DNA of 64,000 nt from Pontivivens nitratireducens (GCF_014235845.1 NZ_JACJUQ010000008.1:1-64000), one strand, 5' to 3'. Positions 43,038-52,529 are shown, counted from the first letter of the stretch. Program-made: numbers and translations. The notes: generated from the letters alone by a model not told the origin.

Positions 43038-44264
43038 CTACAAAGGGCGCCCCCGCATCAGACGGGGCAGATCGCCGCCAAGCCCGGCTGCCTCACGCAT
43101 GAAGCCCCGGCGCAGGGGCGCGGTCGCGTTTACCGCACCCAGCCCGAGATCGCGCAAACCGCGCAGCAGCGTGTTGTCATTGGAGAACAGACGGTTCAGC
43201 CCGTCGGTGGCCATTGCCAGACCCGCTGTGTCGAACCGCCGCCACCGGGCATAACGCTCCAGCACCGGGCCACGCGCCCAGTCCTCGCCGCGTCTTTTGG
43301 CGTCGGTCAGCACCTCGGCCAGGGTCGCCACGTCGCGCAGGCCCAGATTCAGCCCCTGCCCGGCCAGCGGATGAATCCCATGCGCGGCATCCCCGACCAG
43401 CACCACACGCTCCGCCGTCCAGTGCTCGGCCAGGCTCAGCCCCAGCGGATAGGCGTAACGCGCGCCTGATAGTTGGACATCGCCCAGAAAATCACCGAAA
43501 CGCGGCGCGAGGGCGGCCAGATAGTTGTCATCGTCCAGCGCCTGTATTGCTTGCGCCAGCTCTGTGCTTTCCGTCCAGACGATGGACACGCGGTTGCCGC
43601 GCAGGGGCAGGATCGCCAGCGGCCCCTGGGCGAAGAACATCTGATGCGCCACCCCGTCATGAGGGCGCTCATGCTCCAGCGCGCAGACCAGACTGGTCTG
43701 ATGGTAATCCGTCTGCATTCGCCGGATCCCCGCGCGGCTGGCCGTATCGGACCCGCGACCGTCGCACCCGACAATCAGCTTGCAGGTCAGAACCGTGCCA
43801 TCCTCCAACGTCAGGGCGGCGCCCCGGGCATCGGTCTGCTGTGCGACGACGCGGGCCGGGGCGCGCATCTCGATCCGGTCGTCGGCCTGAACCGCCGCGA
43901 TCAGGGCGGCACGCAAGTGTCGATCCTCGACCATCACGCCGAAGGGGCCCTCCTCCAGCTCATGATGGTCGAAATGCACGTGGTGCGCCGTCGCGCCAAA
44001 CCCGGCGCGTCCGTCCGCGACCACGATATCCTCGATCGGTTGCGCCATGTCGGCCAGACCGTCCCACAGGTCCAGCGCCCGCAGCAGGTTCTTCGAACCG
44101 AGCGCGAGAGCATAGGACCGCCCGTCGAAATCGGGATCGGTGTGCACCTCGACCGGAACGGCATCCAGCACGGTCACGTGGAATCCCGCACGGCTCAGCG
44201 CTAAGGCGAGGAGAGGGCCATTCAGGCCGCCGCCGACGATGGCGATATCTGTATCTTTTTCCAT
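43038..44264 (-). CDS. UbiH/UbiF/COQ6 family FAD-dependent hydroxylase
   Basis: 408 residues, a flavoprotein monooxygenase. DIAIVGGGLNGPLLALALSR is the FAD-binding Rossmann motif; VEDRHLRAALIAAV, VGCDGRGSDTASRAG (the DG motif), and RVVLVGDAAHGIHPLAGQGL with NLGLRDVATLAE are class A hydroxylase hallmarks. It hydroxylates the ubiquinone ring; which carbon cannot be read from sequence. Located upstream of the aminotransferase-ftsK pair on the same strand. Divergent from the amidase. Confidence 0.9.
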   Translation of the reverse strand: MEKDTDIAIVGGGLNGPLLALALSRAGFHVTVLDAVPVEVHTDPDFDGRSYALALGSKNLLRALDLWDGLADMAQPIEDIVVADGRAGFGATAHHVHFDHHELEEGPFGVMVEDRHLRAALIAAVQADDRIEMRAPARVVAQQTDARGAALTLEDGTVLTCKLIVGCDGRGSDTASRAGIRRMQTDYHQTSLVCALEHERPHDGVAHQMFFAQGPLAILPLRGNRVSIVWTESTELAQAIQALDDDNYLAALAPRFGDFLGDVQLSGARYAYPLGLSLAEHWTAERVVLVGDAAHGIHPLAGQGLNLGLRDVATLAEVLTDAKRRGEDWARGPVLERYARWRRFDTAGLAMATDGLNRLFSNDNTLLRGLRDLGLGAVNATAPLRRGFMREAAGLGGDLPRLMRGRPL

Positions 44265-44348
44265 GTCCGTTTATCTAGGGCGCGCGCATGGGAATTGTCC
44301 ATCGTGTGCGCTCTCGATAGCGTGCGACAAAGCGATCCGGAGATGCCC

Positions 44349-45686
44349 ATGACGAACGACCTGACTTTTCGCCCCGCCTGTGACCTTGGCCGGGACATCG
44401 ACGCGGGAACGCTCGATCCGCGCGATGTGGCGGAGGCTTTTCTGGAGGCTATCGCCACCCATCCCGACACGGATCGGATCTATACATGTACCACGCCACA
44501 GCGCGCGCGGGCGGAGGCGGAGGCCGCACACAGGCGGGCGCGCAGCGGCACCCGCAGGGGGCCGCTCGACGGGGTTCCGATCTCATGGAAGGACTTGATC
44601 GACAGCGCCGGAGCCCCAACCGAGGCCGGAACCGCCCTGATGAAGGACCGCATTCCGGCGCATGACGCGGACGTGCTGCGCGCGGCGACGCTGGGCGGCT
44701 CGATCTGTCTGGGCAAGACGCATCTGACGGAACTCGCCTTTGCCGGGCTGGGCTACAACCCGATCACGGCAACGCCGCCCAATATCCACGATCCCGCGCT
44801 GGCGCCGGGGGGATCGTCATCGGGGGCGGCGGCCTCTGTCGCGTTCGGGCTGGCGGCTGCGGGCATCGGATCGGATACCGGCGGATCGGTGCGGGTGCCC
44901 GCGGCGTGGAACGATCTGGTCGGGCTGAAGACGACGGCACCGCGCGTGTCGCTGCGCGGTGTGGTTCCATTGGCGACCTTCTTCGATTCCATCGGCCCAT
45001 TGTGCCGAACGGTCGAGGACGCAGCGGCCACCCTCGCCCTGATCGAGGGGGGCAAGCCCGTCGATCTGAAGGCGTGCGAGGTGCGCGGCAAACGGTTTCT
45101 GGTGTTGGAGACATCCGCCCTGGAAGAGATCGACGATGCGCCGCTGGCCGCGTTCGAGGATGCCGTGGACCGCATCGCCACGGCAGGGGCCAGCATCGTG
45201 CGCGGCAGGATCGACGCGGTGGCCCGCGCGATGCCGCTCTCGGCCAAACTGTTCGCCCCCGAAGCCTACGCCATTCAGGGTGAATTGATCGAAAGCGCGC
45301 CGGAGGTGATGTTCGCCGAGGTGCGCGAGCGTTTTCGCGCCGGGGCGGATGTCAGCGCGGTGGAGTATCTGCGCGCCCGGACCACCCTGACCGCATTGCG
45401 GGCCGAGTATGCCGCCGCGACGGCCACCTATGATGCTGTCCTGATCCCCAGCGCGCCCATCCTGCCCCCCGACATCGCGCGGCTGGCCAGCGACGGCGCA
45501 TATTACAGGGCGCAGAACCTTATGGCGCTGCGCAACACGCGGATCGCCAACCTGATGGGACTGGCGGCGTTGCAATTGCCCACGGCCACGCCGATGTGCG
45601 GCATCACCGCCATGCGCGGCCCCTTGCAGGAGGAGGCCCTGCTGCGCATCGGTGCGGGAATGGAGCGTGCGCTCGCGGTGATATAG
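44349..45686 (+). CDS. Amidase signature family hydrolase
   Basis: 445 residues. The Lys-Ser-Ser triad is visible: K in VPISWKDLIDSAGAPTEAG, the cis-Ser in APGGSSSGAAASVA and the nucleophile in SDTGGSVRVPAAWNDLVG. It is shorter than GatA and lacks GatA-specific regions, so it is a metabolic amidase of unknown substrate; such proteins are often annotated as GatA-like. GGAG lies six bases before the ATG at 44349, preferred over two closer upstream ATGs. Stands alone, divergent from the ubiH-like gene. Confidence 0.85.
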   Translation: MTNDLTFRPACDLGRDIDAGTLDPRDVAEAFLEAIATHPDTDRIYTCTTPQRARAEAEAAHRRARSGTRRGPLDGVPISWKDLIDSAGAPTEAGTALMKDRIPAHDADVLRAATLGGSICLGKTHLTELAFAGLGYNPITATPPNIHDPALAPGGSSSGAAASVAFGLAAAGIGSDTGGSVRVPAAWNDLVGLKTTAPRVSLRGVVPLATFFDSIGPLCRTVEDAAATLALIEGGKPVDLKACEVRGKRFLVLETSALEEIDDAPLAAFEDAVDRIATAGASIVRGRIDAVARAMPLSAKLFAPEAYAIQGELIESAPEVMFAEVRERFRAGADVSAVEYLRARTTLTALRAEYAAATATYDAVLIPSAPILPPDIARLASDGAYYRAQNLMALRNTRIANLMGLAALQLPTATPMCGITAMRGPLQEEALLRIGAGMERALAVI

Positions 45687-45727
45687 GCGCGGCGGCTGCG
45701 AACGTTTCCCTACAGCAGACGCCCCCC

Positions 45728-46159
45728 CTACAGCGAAAGTTCCATGTCCTGATGCTCCAGCCCGGCCTCCATGTAGCGCGGACCGACCGGCTCAAACCCG
45801 GCGCGGGCGTAGAGTGTGATCGCGGCGATCTGCGAGCCGAGCTTGGCGCGACGCACCTGCGGCATTTCGGCCAGTTCCGCCAGCATCACCTCCAGCATCC
45901 GTCCGCCAAGCCCGCTGCCGCGCATCGCGGGCAAAACGCAGACCCGCCCGATCTTGGCCACCTCATCGCGGATCAGGATCCGGGCCGCCCCCACAGGCTG
46001 CCCCCCGATCCGGGCGAGGATGTGCAGACATTCCGCATCCATGCCGTCCAGCTCATCCGCGGGGCTGACGCCCTGTTCACGCACGAAAACCTCATGCCGC
46101 AGGGCAAGACAGGCGGACAGGTCGTCTTCGTCCGTCACGAATCGAATGATCTCGGTCAT
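45728..46159 (-). CDS. GNAT family N-acetyltransferase (ElaA-like)
   Basis: 143 residues. The GNAT fold is seen in LALRHEVFVREQGVSPADELDGMD, VGAARILIRDEVAKIGRVCVLPAMRGSGLGGRML (acetyl-CoA motif A with RGSGLG) and ITLYARAGFEPVG. The REQG and DE-x-D pattern is typical of ElaA-type acetyltransferases. Substrate unknown. It is the last of three minus-strand genes, 7 bases after ycjF. Confidence 0.88.
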   Translation of the reverse strand: MTEIIRFVTDEDDLSACLALRHEVFVREQGVSPADELDGMDAECLHILARIGGQPVGAARILIRDEVAKIGRVCVLPAMRGSGLGGRMLEVMLAELAEMPQVRRAKLGSQIAAITLYARAGFEPVGPRYMEAGLEHQDMELSL

Positions 46160-46166
46160 GGGTCGC

Positions 46167-47171
46167 TCACTCCTTGCGAGACGGAATCATCCCCGTCATC
46201 GCGCGTTGCAGGATGTTCGTGACCGACGGTTTGCGCAAGGCTTCGAAGGGAAGCGGCCGGCAGACATCCATCGCCGCGACCCCGACCCGTGCGGTCAGGG
46301 CACCGTTGACCACGCCCTCACCGAACCGGCGCGACAATTTCGACAGCAGGCCGCCGCCCGCGACCGCGCCGATCATATCGTCGCCCACGGCCACAGCGCC
46401 GGTGGCGATCAGATGCGCGGCCACCGTCTTGAACAGGCGCCACGACCCCAGAAAACCGGCCCTGCCGCCATAGATCTCCGCAATGCGCCGGATCATCCGC
46501 AAATTCGCCGTCAGCGCCGTGGCCACGTCCGCCAGCGCCAGCGGCAGCAGCGCCGTGACCCCCGCCACGGTACGGGCCGCCACCTCGATCTCCACCCGCG
46601 CGGCGGCGTCGAGCGAGGTCAGATAGGCCCGCTCCGCCATGCTCAACAGGGCGTCGGCGTCCAGCACCTCCTCCGCGCCGCGTTTCATGTTGGCCTGTGC
46701 CTGGGCCAGTTCGGCACGCCCGGCATACAGGCTGGACAGGCTTGCCGTGACCTTCAGCGCCTCGGCCCGGTCGGCGGACAGCTTCGCCCGCTCCGCCTGC
46801 GTGCGCAGCGCATCGACACGCCCCAACCGGACCAGACCGATCAGTTCGCGCGCCACCGCCAGAACCATGCCCAGGGCCACAACCGCGATCAAACCGATGA
46901 CGATGCGTCCCAGAATGACGTTGCGCGCGATCAGGTCCATCGCGAAGGACCACGCCGCGTCCCCGATCATGATCAGGACCAGCGAGGTCAACGCCGCCCA
47001 GAATATGCGGGAGAACCACGAGCTGCGCCGTGCCGCAACCTTTGTCGCGCGGACCATCGCCACGCCGCTGGCATCGGGCACGGGCGGCGCGGTGGAGGGC
47101 GTCACGTCATGCTCGGGCAAATCCTCGATAAAGACGGGGCCCCGGCGGGGCGGGTCTGGCATATCGCTCAT
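46167..47171 (-). CDS. ycjF: YcjF / DUF697 family inner-membrane protein
   Basis: 334 residues. A disordered Pro/Ala-rich N-terminus is followed by two membrane helices (about 52-75 and 85-110), a helical cytosolic segment (LIGLVRLGRVDALRTQAERAKLS), and the C-terminal DUF697/YcjF domain with VTALLPLALADVATALTANLRMIRRIAEIYGGRAG (read in parts) and GDDMIGAVAGGGLLSKLS. Its ATG overlaps the ycjX stop (ATGA). ycjX-ycjF is a conserved stress-linked pair (heat-shock or phage-shock associated in enterobacteria); function unknown. Confidence 0.88.
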   Translation of the reverse strand: MSDMPDPPRRGPVFIEDLPEHDVTPSTAPPVPDASGVAMVRATKVAARRSSWFSRIFWAALTSLVLIMIGDAAWSFAMDLIARNVILGRIVIGLIAVVALGMVLAVARELIGLVRLGRVDALRTQAERAKLSADRAEALKVTASLSSLYAGRAELAQAQANMKRGAEEVLDADALLSMAERAYLTSLDAAARVEIEVAARTVAGVTALLPLALADVATALTANLRMIRRIAEIYGGRAGFLGSWRLFKTVAAHLIATGAVAVGDDMIGAVAGGGLLSKLSRRFGEGVVNGALTARVGVAAMDVCRPLPFEALRKPSVTNILQRAMTGMIPSRKE

Positions 47172-48589
47172 CTCAGCCGATCTCCGATCAGGAATTCCGC
47201 GGCGCGGTCCAGCCGGATATGCGGCGGGCCGTCACCGGGCGACAGGTCGAGGCGCGGCGGCGCGAACTGCATCACCGAATAGCTGTCATCCAGCCACTTT
47301 TCCGCCCCCTTGCGCGCGGGGGCCAGCAATTGTCCCGGATCGCGTGGCAGATCGCCCGCATGCAGGGCCGCCTCCTTGCCCGTGTCCAGCAGGCGCCCGC
47401 GCACCAGATCAAGGGCTTCGCCCTGATGCTGCACCCGCTGTTCGACGGTCGCACGCAACGCGGCGATTGCCAGAGCCTCCGTCCGGGCGCCGCGAAAATC
47501 GGCACGGGTCCGGGCATCCGCGACGAGGGCGGACATGATGGCGGCCAGACGGTCGTGCTGACTGTGGTGCAGGTGGTCCGCCTTGGTCGCGGCGAACAGA
47601 ACCCGCTCCACCCTGCGCCCCAGGATGGAGCTGAGCCAGGTGTTGGGTCCGGGCCGGAACGCCTGCAGGATGTCGGCCATGGATTGGCGCAGATCCTCCA
47701 CCGCTTGCGGACCGGCATGGATCGCGCCCAGCGCATCCACCAGCACCACCTGCCGGTCGATGCGTGAGAAATGATCGCGAAAGAACGGTTTGACCACCAG
47801 ACGTTTGTACGCCTCGAACCGCCGCTCGAATTCCCGCCCCAATGTGCCGGAGCGGTACCTGCCCGCCGGCAGCGGCGCGAAGGTCAGCGCGGGGGAGCCT
47901 TCCAGATCACCGGGCATCAGGAACCGACCGGGGGCGAAGCCGGACAGGCCTGCCCCGCGCACCGCCGCCAGATAGCCGGTAAAGGCCCGCGCCTGCGCCT
48001 GTGCCTCCCCCTCATCCAACGGGGCATCCGGCGCGGCATCGGCCAGCACGCTCAACCACGGCGCGGCAAGGGTTGCGCGGGCGGGCTGCCGCGCACCGTT
48101 CAGCACGCCTTGCGACCAATCGGCATAGCTCATCCCCATCAGCGGCAGGTCCAGCAGCCATTCGCCGGGATAGTCCACGATGTCCAGATGCACGGTGCGC
48201 GGGCCGCTCAACCCGCTGATCCAGTTGCCGCGCCGCACCTTCAGCGACAGGCGAAGCTGGCTGATCGCGCGGGTGCTGTCGGGCCAGTGCGGGTCGGGAC
48301 CGCTCAGCGCCGCCAGATGCCGCTCGAAATCGAATCTGGGAATGGTGTCGTCAGGTTGCGGTTGCAGGAAGGCCACCTCGATCCGCCCATCGGCAGCGGC
48401 CTGCAATTGCGGCATCCGTCCCCGGTTCAGCAGGTTCGCGACCAGCGAGGTGATGAACACGGTCTTGCCTGCCCTGCTCAACCCCGTGACGCCCAGCCGG
48501 ATCACCGGGTCGAACAGGGCCTCGCGGGTGGCGCTCTGCGCCTCCTCGACGCTGCGTAGCATTCCTCCGGTGATATCGGTCAGTCTCAA
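47168..48589 (-). CDS. ycjX: YcjX family P-loop GTPase-like protein, TTG start
   Basis: 473 residues. Walker A is in RLGVTGLSRAGKTVFITSLVANLL, followed by RGRMPQLQAAADGRIEVAFL, DIVDYPGEWLLDLPLMGMSY (switch region) and the LFAATKADHLH nucleotide-base motif (NKxD-like). It pairs with ycjF in bacterial stress operons. No ATG gives a full protein with a good ribosome binding site; the TTG at 48589 has GGAGG six bases upstream and reads LRLTDITGGML into the fold, so it is taken as start. The ATG at 48562 is the alternative. Confidence 0.88.
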   Translation of the reverse strand: MRLTDITGGMLRSVEEAQSATREALFDPVIRLGVTGLSRAGKTVFITSLVANLLNRGRMPQLQAAADGRIEVAFLQPQPDDTIPRFDFERHLAALSGPDPHWPDSTRAISQLRLSLKVRRGNWISGLSGPRTVHLDIVDYPGEWLLDLPLMGMSYADWSQGVLNGARQPARATLAAPWLSVLADAAPDAPLDEGEAQAQARAFTGYLAAVRGAGLSGFAPGRFLMPGDLEGSPALTFAPLPAGRYRSGTLGREFERRFEAYKRLVVKPFFRDHFSRIDRQVVLVDALGAIHAGPQAVEDLRQSMADILQAFRPGPNTWLSSILGRRVERVLFAATKADHLHHSQHDRLAAIMSALVADARTRADFRGARTEALAIAALRATVEQRVQHQGEALDLVRGRLLDTGKEAALHAGDLPRDPGQLLAPARKGAEKWLDDSYSVMQFAPPRLDLSPGDGPPHIRLDRAAEFLIGDRLR

Positions 48590-48685
48590 GGGATCCCTCC
48601 GCAAACGTTCGTGTGGTATATGGAGCGGATGCGGCGCGGTTGCGAGGGTCTTGGCAAAAGCGGACGCACGAGGTAGGGCCAGCGG

Positions 48686-49483
48686 ATGCCCAGATACGCG
48701 CTTCGCATCGAATATCACGGCCTGCCATTTTCCGGCTGGCAACGTCAGGACAACGCGCCCTCCGTTCAGGCCGCGATCGAGGCTGCGCTGGCGAAATTCC
48801 TGCGAGAGGCCCCCCTGGTCACGGGCGCGGGGCGCACGGATTCAGGCGTTCATGCCCGCGCGCAGGTCGCCCATGTCGATCTGGATCGGGAGTGGGATAC
48901 ATATCGGTTGAGTCAGGCGATCAATCAGCATCTGCGCCCCAAGCCCATCGCCATCACCGCCGCCGCACGGGTCGCGGATGACTGGCACGCGCGGTTTTCG
49001 GCGCTCGACCGGACATATCTCTACCGTATCCTGTCGCGCCGCTCACCCGCCGCGATTGATGACGGGCTGGTCTGGCAGGTGCGTCAGCGCATGGATGAGG
49101 CCGCGATGCAGGCCGGTGCGGACCGCCTGCTGGGGCAGCACGATTTCACAACGTTCCGGTCCACCGCCTGTCAGGCCGCCAGCCCGGTCAAGACGCTGGA
49201 CCGTCTGGATGTGCGCCGCGTGGGCGATGAGGTGCACCTGCATGTCAAGGCGCGGTCATTCCTGCACAATCAGGTCCGCAGCTTCGCCGGAACGCTGGAG
49301 CGGGTCGGCGCGGGCGCGTGGCGGCCCGAGGATGTGACGACCGCCCTCGAAGCACGCGACCGCACGGCCTGCGGCACGGTCGCGCCCGCCTGCGGGCTGT
49401 ACCTGATGCATGTCGGCTACCCCGAGGATCCGTTCGCCACGCTGACGCCCGGCCCGACCCCCACCTATCGCAAGAGAGGCTGA
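48686..49483 (+). CDS. truA: tRNA pseudouridine(38-40) synthase
   Basis: 265 residues. TruA landmarks are [18 protein letters not shown], the catalytic Asp in [28 protein letters not shown] and the late [18 protein letters not shown]. It modifies U38-40 in the anticodon stem-loop of many tRNAs. Divergent from ycjX. The 3' end overlaps the convergent GST gene by 19 bases. Confidence 0.96.
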   Translation: MPRYALRIEYHGLPFSGWQRQDNAPSVQAAIEAALAKFLREAPLVTGAGRTDSGVHARAQVAHVDLDREWDTYRLSQAINQHLRPKPIAITAAARVADDWHARFSALDRTYLYRILSRRSPAAIDDGLVWQVRQRMDEAAMQAGADRLLGQHDFTTFRSTACQAASPVKTLDRLDVRRVGDEVHLHVKARSFLHNQVRSFAGTLERVGAGAWRPEDVTTALEARDRTACGTVAPACGLYLMHVGYPEDPFATLTPGPTPTYRKRG

Positions 49484-50313
49484 AGCCCCGGCCACGCGCC
49501 CGGATCGGCCACCGATTTGTCGCGGCAGAACGGATTGCAGAACGCGATGATCCGCCCGTCGATCCGCGCCATTGCGTCGGGACGGACTGGGGCACCGGAA
49601 TAGGGGCACGTCTGATTGACCGGGGTTCCGGACGCCACCGCCTCCGCCGGGATACGCTCACCCGGCCAGGGACCGCGCGACAGGTCGAGGTCATAGCCGG
49701 GCTGCACGAAATTCTCCGCCAGTCCCATCGCGCGCCACCGCCGCAACGGCCCGTGATCGAGATGCCGCTGCACATAGTCCCGCGCCCTTTCCGACACGGG
49801 CAAGCCATATGTGACAATACGGGTGGCGATGGGGGCGAAGAAAACGTCCGCGATGGAATACGTGTCGAACAGCCAGCCATCCGCGCCTGCCCACAGGCTC
49901 TCGACCCTTGCCAGATCGCGGCGGACCGCGTCGCTCGGCGCGAATCCGTCATAGACGTGGCGCAGATTCATGCCGCATGCGCCGCGCAGCGCGGTGAAGC
50001 CGGAATGCACCTCCGCCACCATCGAGCGTGCCCGTGCCCGCTGCCCGGCATCGGCAGGCCACATCTGCGGATGATCCTCGGCCAGTGTTTCGGCCATGGC
50101 CAGCGTATCCCAGACCGCGCACCCGTCTGCCGCGACCATCTGCGGCACCAGATTGCTGCCGCTGGGAACCGCACGCAGGGCGGCGGCCAGCGCGTCGGAA
50201 TACATCGGGTATTGTCTGACCTTCACCGGAATGTCGAAAGCCTCGAACAGCAGCCAGCCGCGCAGCGACCAGCTGGAATAGGTCCGGTCCCCGATGATGA
50301 GAGTCCATGTCAT
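49465..50313 (-). CDS. Glutathione S-transferase with C-terminal YHS/TRASH-like cysteine motif
   Basis: 282 residues. The N-terminal thioredoxin-like domain ([20 protein letters not shown]; likely Ser/Tyr catalytic start) has the [21 protein letters not shown] glutathione-site region (read in parts), followed by an all-helical GST domain to about 205. An unusual tail (about 228-282) carries C236-PYSG, then FCNPFCRDK with C259 and C263. This follows the C-x2-SG...FC-x3-C pattern of YHS/TRASH metal-binding modules. The tail suggests metal or heme sensing or targeting added to a GST. Substrate unknown. Confidence 0.82.
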   Translation of the reverse strand: MTWTLIIGDRTYSSWSLRGWLLFEAFDIPVKVRQYPMYSDALAAALRAVPSGSNLVPQMVAADGCAVWDTLAMAETLAEDHPQMWPADAGQRARARSMVAEVHSGFTALRGACGMNLRHVYDGFAPSDAVRRDLARVESLWAGADGWLFDTYSIADVFFAPIATRIVTYGLPVSERARDYVQRHLDHGPLRRWRAMGLAENFVQPGYDLDLSRGPWPGERIPAEAVASGTPVNQTCPYSGAPVRPDAMARIDGRIIAFCNPFCRDKSVADPGAWPGLQPLLR

Positions 50314-50396
50314 GTCAAATCCTCCGCTACCGGGTCAGAGGGAGACTGTGCCGTGCGCTGTCCGGGGCGTCCAATCAGGTTTTGGCAGCGGACCGT

Positions 50397-50984
50397 TCAC
50401 GGACGGTGATTGATAACATCGACCGACCAGTCCGCACCGCCGAACCAGGTCATGCGGCTCAAGGAAAGCGGCTCGATGCGAAAGGACAAGGCCGATTTCG
50501 CAGGCATCCGGGTGGCGATGCTCAACGCGGCGAGGATGACGCCCATATGCGCGACTGCGATCACCGGTCCTGTGGTCTGCTCCCGCATGACGGCGGCCAC
50601 GCGGTCGCAAAGCTCATTCCAGCTTTCGCCCTGGGGCGGGCGTGTTTCGCCAGGCGTGTCCCAGAATGCCCGCGCCAGCGCCGAATCGACGGCCGGATCG
50701 TCGAAGGCCAGATCCTCCCACGCGCCGTAATGCAGTTCACGCAAGCGGGGGTCCGTCACGGGCGTCAGGCCCAGAGCGCGCGCGGTTGATCGCGCGCGGC
50801 TCAGGTCCGAGGACAGGACAGCCGCCCCTGTTGGTAGCACCGCGCGCAACCGCGCCAGTGCCACATGATCCGACAGATCGGCAGGCCTGTCCGTATGCCC
50901 GACCATGCGCGCCGCATGGGTCGGGCCATGCCGGATCCACCACCACTCGACCGATCGGGCGCTTGCCTTTTCATCATCCGACAT
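50397..50984 (-). CDS. Histidine phosphatase family protein (possible alpha-ribazole phosphatase)
   Basis: 195 residues. The phosphohistidine motif is WWWIRHGPTHAARMVGHTDR. Later conserved parts are SSDLSRARSTARAL, LRELHYGAWEDL and the second catalytic His in VIAVAHMGVILAAL. It overlaps the end of cobU by 11 bases on the same strand, so it may be the CobC-type phosphatase that acts on alpha-ribazole 5'-phosphate in cobalamin nucleotide-loop assembly. The family is broad and the pathway role is inferred only from the neighbour. Confidence 0.8.
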   Translation of the reverse strand: MSDDEKASARSVEWWWIRHGPTHAARMVGHTDRPADLSDHVALARLRAVLPTGAAVLSSDLSRARSTARALGLTPVTDPRLRELHYGAWEDLAFDDPAVDSALARAFWDTPGETRPPQGESWNELCDRVAAVMREQTTGPVIAVAHMGVILAALSIATRMPAKSALSFRIEPLSLSRMTWFGGADWSVDVINHRP

Positions 50985-51531
50985 TAGGCGGCAAATTACC
51001 CTTCAGAACCAACGGCAAGCCCGCAACGGCCAATACAGCAAGGCCCGCGCGCGCCGCTACCATCTGGTTCAATCGCCCCTGTGCGTCGCGAAATCTGCGC
51101 CCCAGAGAATTATCTGGAACCAAACCCATTCCCACGTCGTTGGAAACACAGACGACATGTGCGCGACAGGCGGACAAGGCCTCGACAAGATCGCTGCATG
51201 TCGCCTCTACGTCACGGTTCGCCAGCAGAATGTTGGACAGCCAGAGGGTCAGACAGTCAATGAGCACCACTTCGCCATCCTTTCGGGACAAGACGACCTG
51301 CTTCAGGTCCAACGGCGCCTCGATGGTATTCCAGTCCGGCCCCCTGTCCACCACGTGCTGTGCGATCCTTTCCTCCATCTCTGTATCGTATGCTTGAGCG
51401 GTGGCCACATATGTCAACGCGCCGCCGGTTCGCGCAGCATTGCGCGCCAGCCCTTCGGCCAGACGGGACTTTCCCGACCGCGCCCCGCCCAGCACGAACT
51501 GCAGATTTGTTAATATTTCCGCGCCAGACAT
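50974..51531 (-). CDS. cobU: Bifunctional adenosylcobinamide kinase / guanylyltransferase
   Basis: 185 residues, the usual size. The P-loop is FVLGGARSGKSRLAEGLA, followed by YVATAQAYDTEMEERIAQH (the guanylylated-His region), VVLIDCLTLWLSNIL and VVCVSNDVGMGLVPDNSLGRRFRD. CobU phosphorylates adenosylcobinamide and forms adenosyl-GDP-cobinamide. The start MSGAEILTN at 51531 is preferred to the ATG three codons upstream because of GGGG spacing. Divergent from rpoHII over about 97 bases. Other cob genes are not in the window. Confidence 0.95.
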   Translation of the reverse strand: MSGAEILTNLQFVLGGARSGKSRLAEGLARNAARTGGALTYVATAQAYDTEMEERIAQHVVDRGPDWNTIEAPLDLKQVVLSRKDGEVVLIDCLTLWLSNILLANRDVEATCSDLVEALSACRAHVVCVSNDVGMGLVPDNSLGRRFRDAQGRLNQMVAARAGLAVLAVAGLPLVLKGNLPPNVG

Positions 51532-51547
51532 GGCGTGCATCCCCTGC

Positions 51548-51575
51548 TGATCCGACCCGCCAACCGGGACGTATC
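51548..51575 (+). promoter_or_regulatory. Candidate ECF (RpoE-type) promoter of rpoHII
   Basis: TGATCC (51548-51553), a 16-base spacer and CGTATC (51570-51575) precede the rpoHII start at 51629. TGATCC is the known -35 element of the RpoE-ChrR singlet-oxygen regulon in Rhodobacter sphaeroides, where rpoHII is an RpoE target. The match is by eye. Confidence 0.55.
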
Positions 51576-51628
51576 ACCCTTAAACAGTGCAGGACCAAAC
51601 CTGCAATCGCAACAGCTGGAGAATGAGT

Positions 51629-52507
51629 ATGGCTATGGACGATTCCATCGCACGTTCGGTAACGCGCCACGCAATGAGCGCTGAGATGCTGGATGCCGAA
51701 ACCGAACTTGCCCTGGCGCGTGCCTGGCGCGATGAGGGGTGTGAGCGGTCGCTGCACCGGCTGGTCAACGCCTATATGCGCCTCGCAGTGTCCATGGCCT
51801 CCAAATATCGTCGCTACGGGGCCTCGATGCCCGACCTTATTCAGGAGGCAGGCGTCGGCCTGATGAAGGCGGCGGAGAAATTCGATCCCGAGCGGGGCGT
51901 GCGCTTCTCGACCTATGCGGTCTGGTGGATCAAGGCGTCCATTCAGGACTACGTCATGCGCAACTGGTCGATGGTGCGCACCGGCTCCACCTCCAGCCAG
52001 AAGGCGCTGTTCTTCAACCTGCGCCGCGTCAAGGCCAAGCTGGAGCGTGAGGGCCAGGGTCTGGACCCCGTATCCGGTCAGCAAATGCGTGAGATGATCG
52101 CAATCGAGGTCGGCGTTCCCCTGCGCGATGTGGAGATGATGGAGGCCCGCTTGAGCGGCTCCGACTTCTCGCTCAACGCTCAGCAAGCCGGTGACGAGGG
52201 CCGCGAATGGGTCGAAGCGCTGGAGGATGACGGCCCCCGCGCCGAGGAAACAGTCAGCGCCGATGTGGATCTGATCCGCGTTCGCGGTTGGATCGCCGAT
52301 GCAATGGACGCCCTGACCACGCGTGAGCGAATGATTGTGATCGAGCGCAAGATGCGCGACGATCCGCGCACTCTGGAAAGCCTCGGCAATGAGCTGGGCC
52401 TGTCAAAGGAACGCATCCGGCAGTTGGAGGCGCAGGCCCTCAAGAAACTGCGCAAGCGGCTTGAGGCGAACAACGGCGCCTCGGTCGAGATGCTCGCCCT
52501 TGCCTGA
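51629..52507 (+). CDS. rpoH: RNA polymerase sigma factor RpoHII (sigma-32 family)
   Basis: 292 residues. Region 2 is AYMRLAVSMASKYRRYGASMPDLIQEAGVG with RFSTYAVWWIKASIQDYVMRNWSMVR (read in parts). The RpoH box QKALFFNLRR is at 124-133. Region 4 is LTTRERMIVIERKM through LGLSKERIRQLEAQALKKLR. The short N-terminus with EMLDAETELALARAW matches the RpoHII branch of Rhodobacterales (photo-oxidative and general stress) rather than RpoHI. GGAG lies seven bases before the chosen ATG. A hairpin follows the gene. Confidence 0.92.
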   Translation: MAMDDSIARSVTRHAMSAEMLDAETELALARAWRDEGCERSLHRLVNAYMRLAVSMASKYRRYGASMPDLIQEAGVGLMKAAEKFDPERGVRFSTYAVWWIKASIQDYVMRNWSMVRTGSTSSQKALFFNLRRVKAKLEREGQGLDPVSGQQMREMIAIEVGVPLRDVEMMEARLSGSDFSLNAQQAGDEGREWVEALEDDGPRAEETVSADVDLIRVRGWIADAMDALTTRERMIVIERKMRDDPRTLESLGNELGLSKERIRQLEAQALKKLRKRLEANNGASVEMLALA

Positions 52508-52529
52508 TACCCCATATTGACGCGATGAT

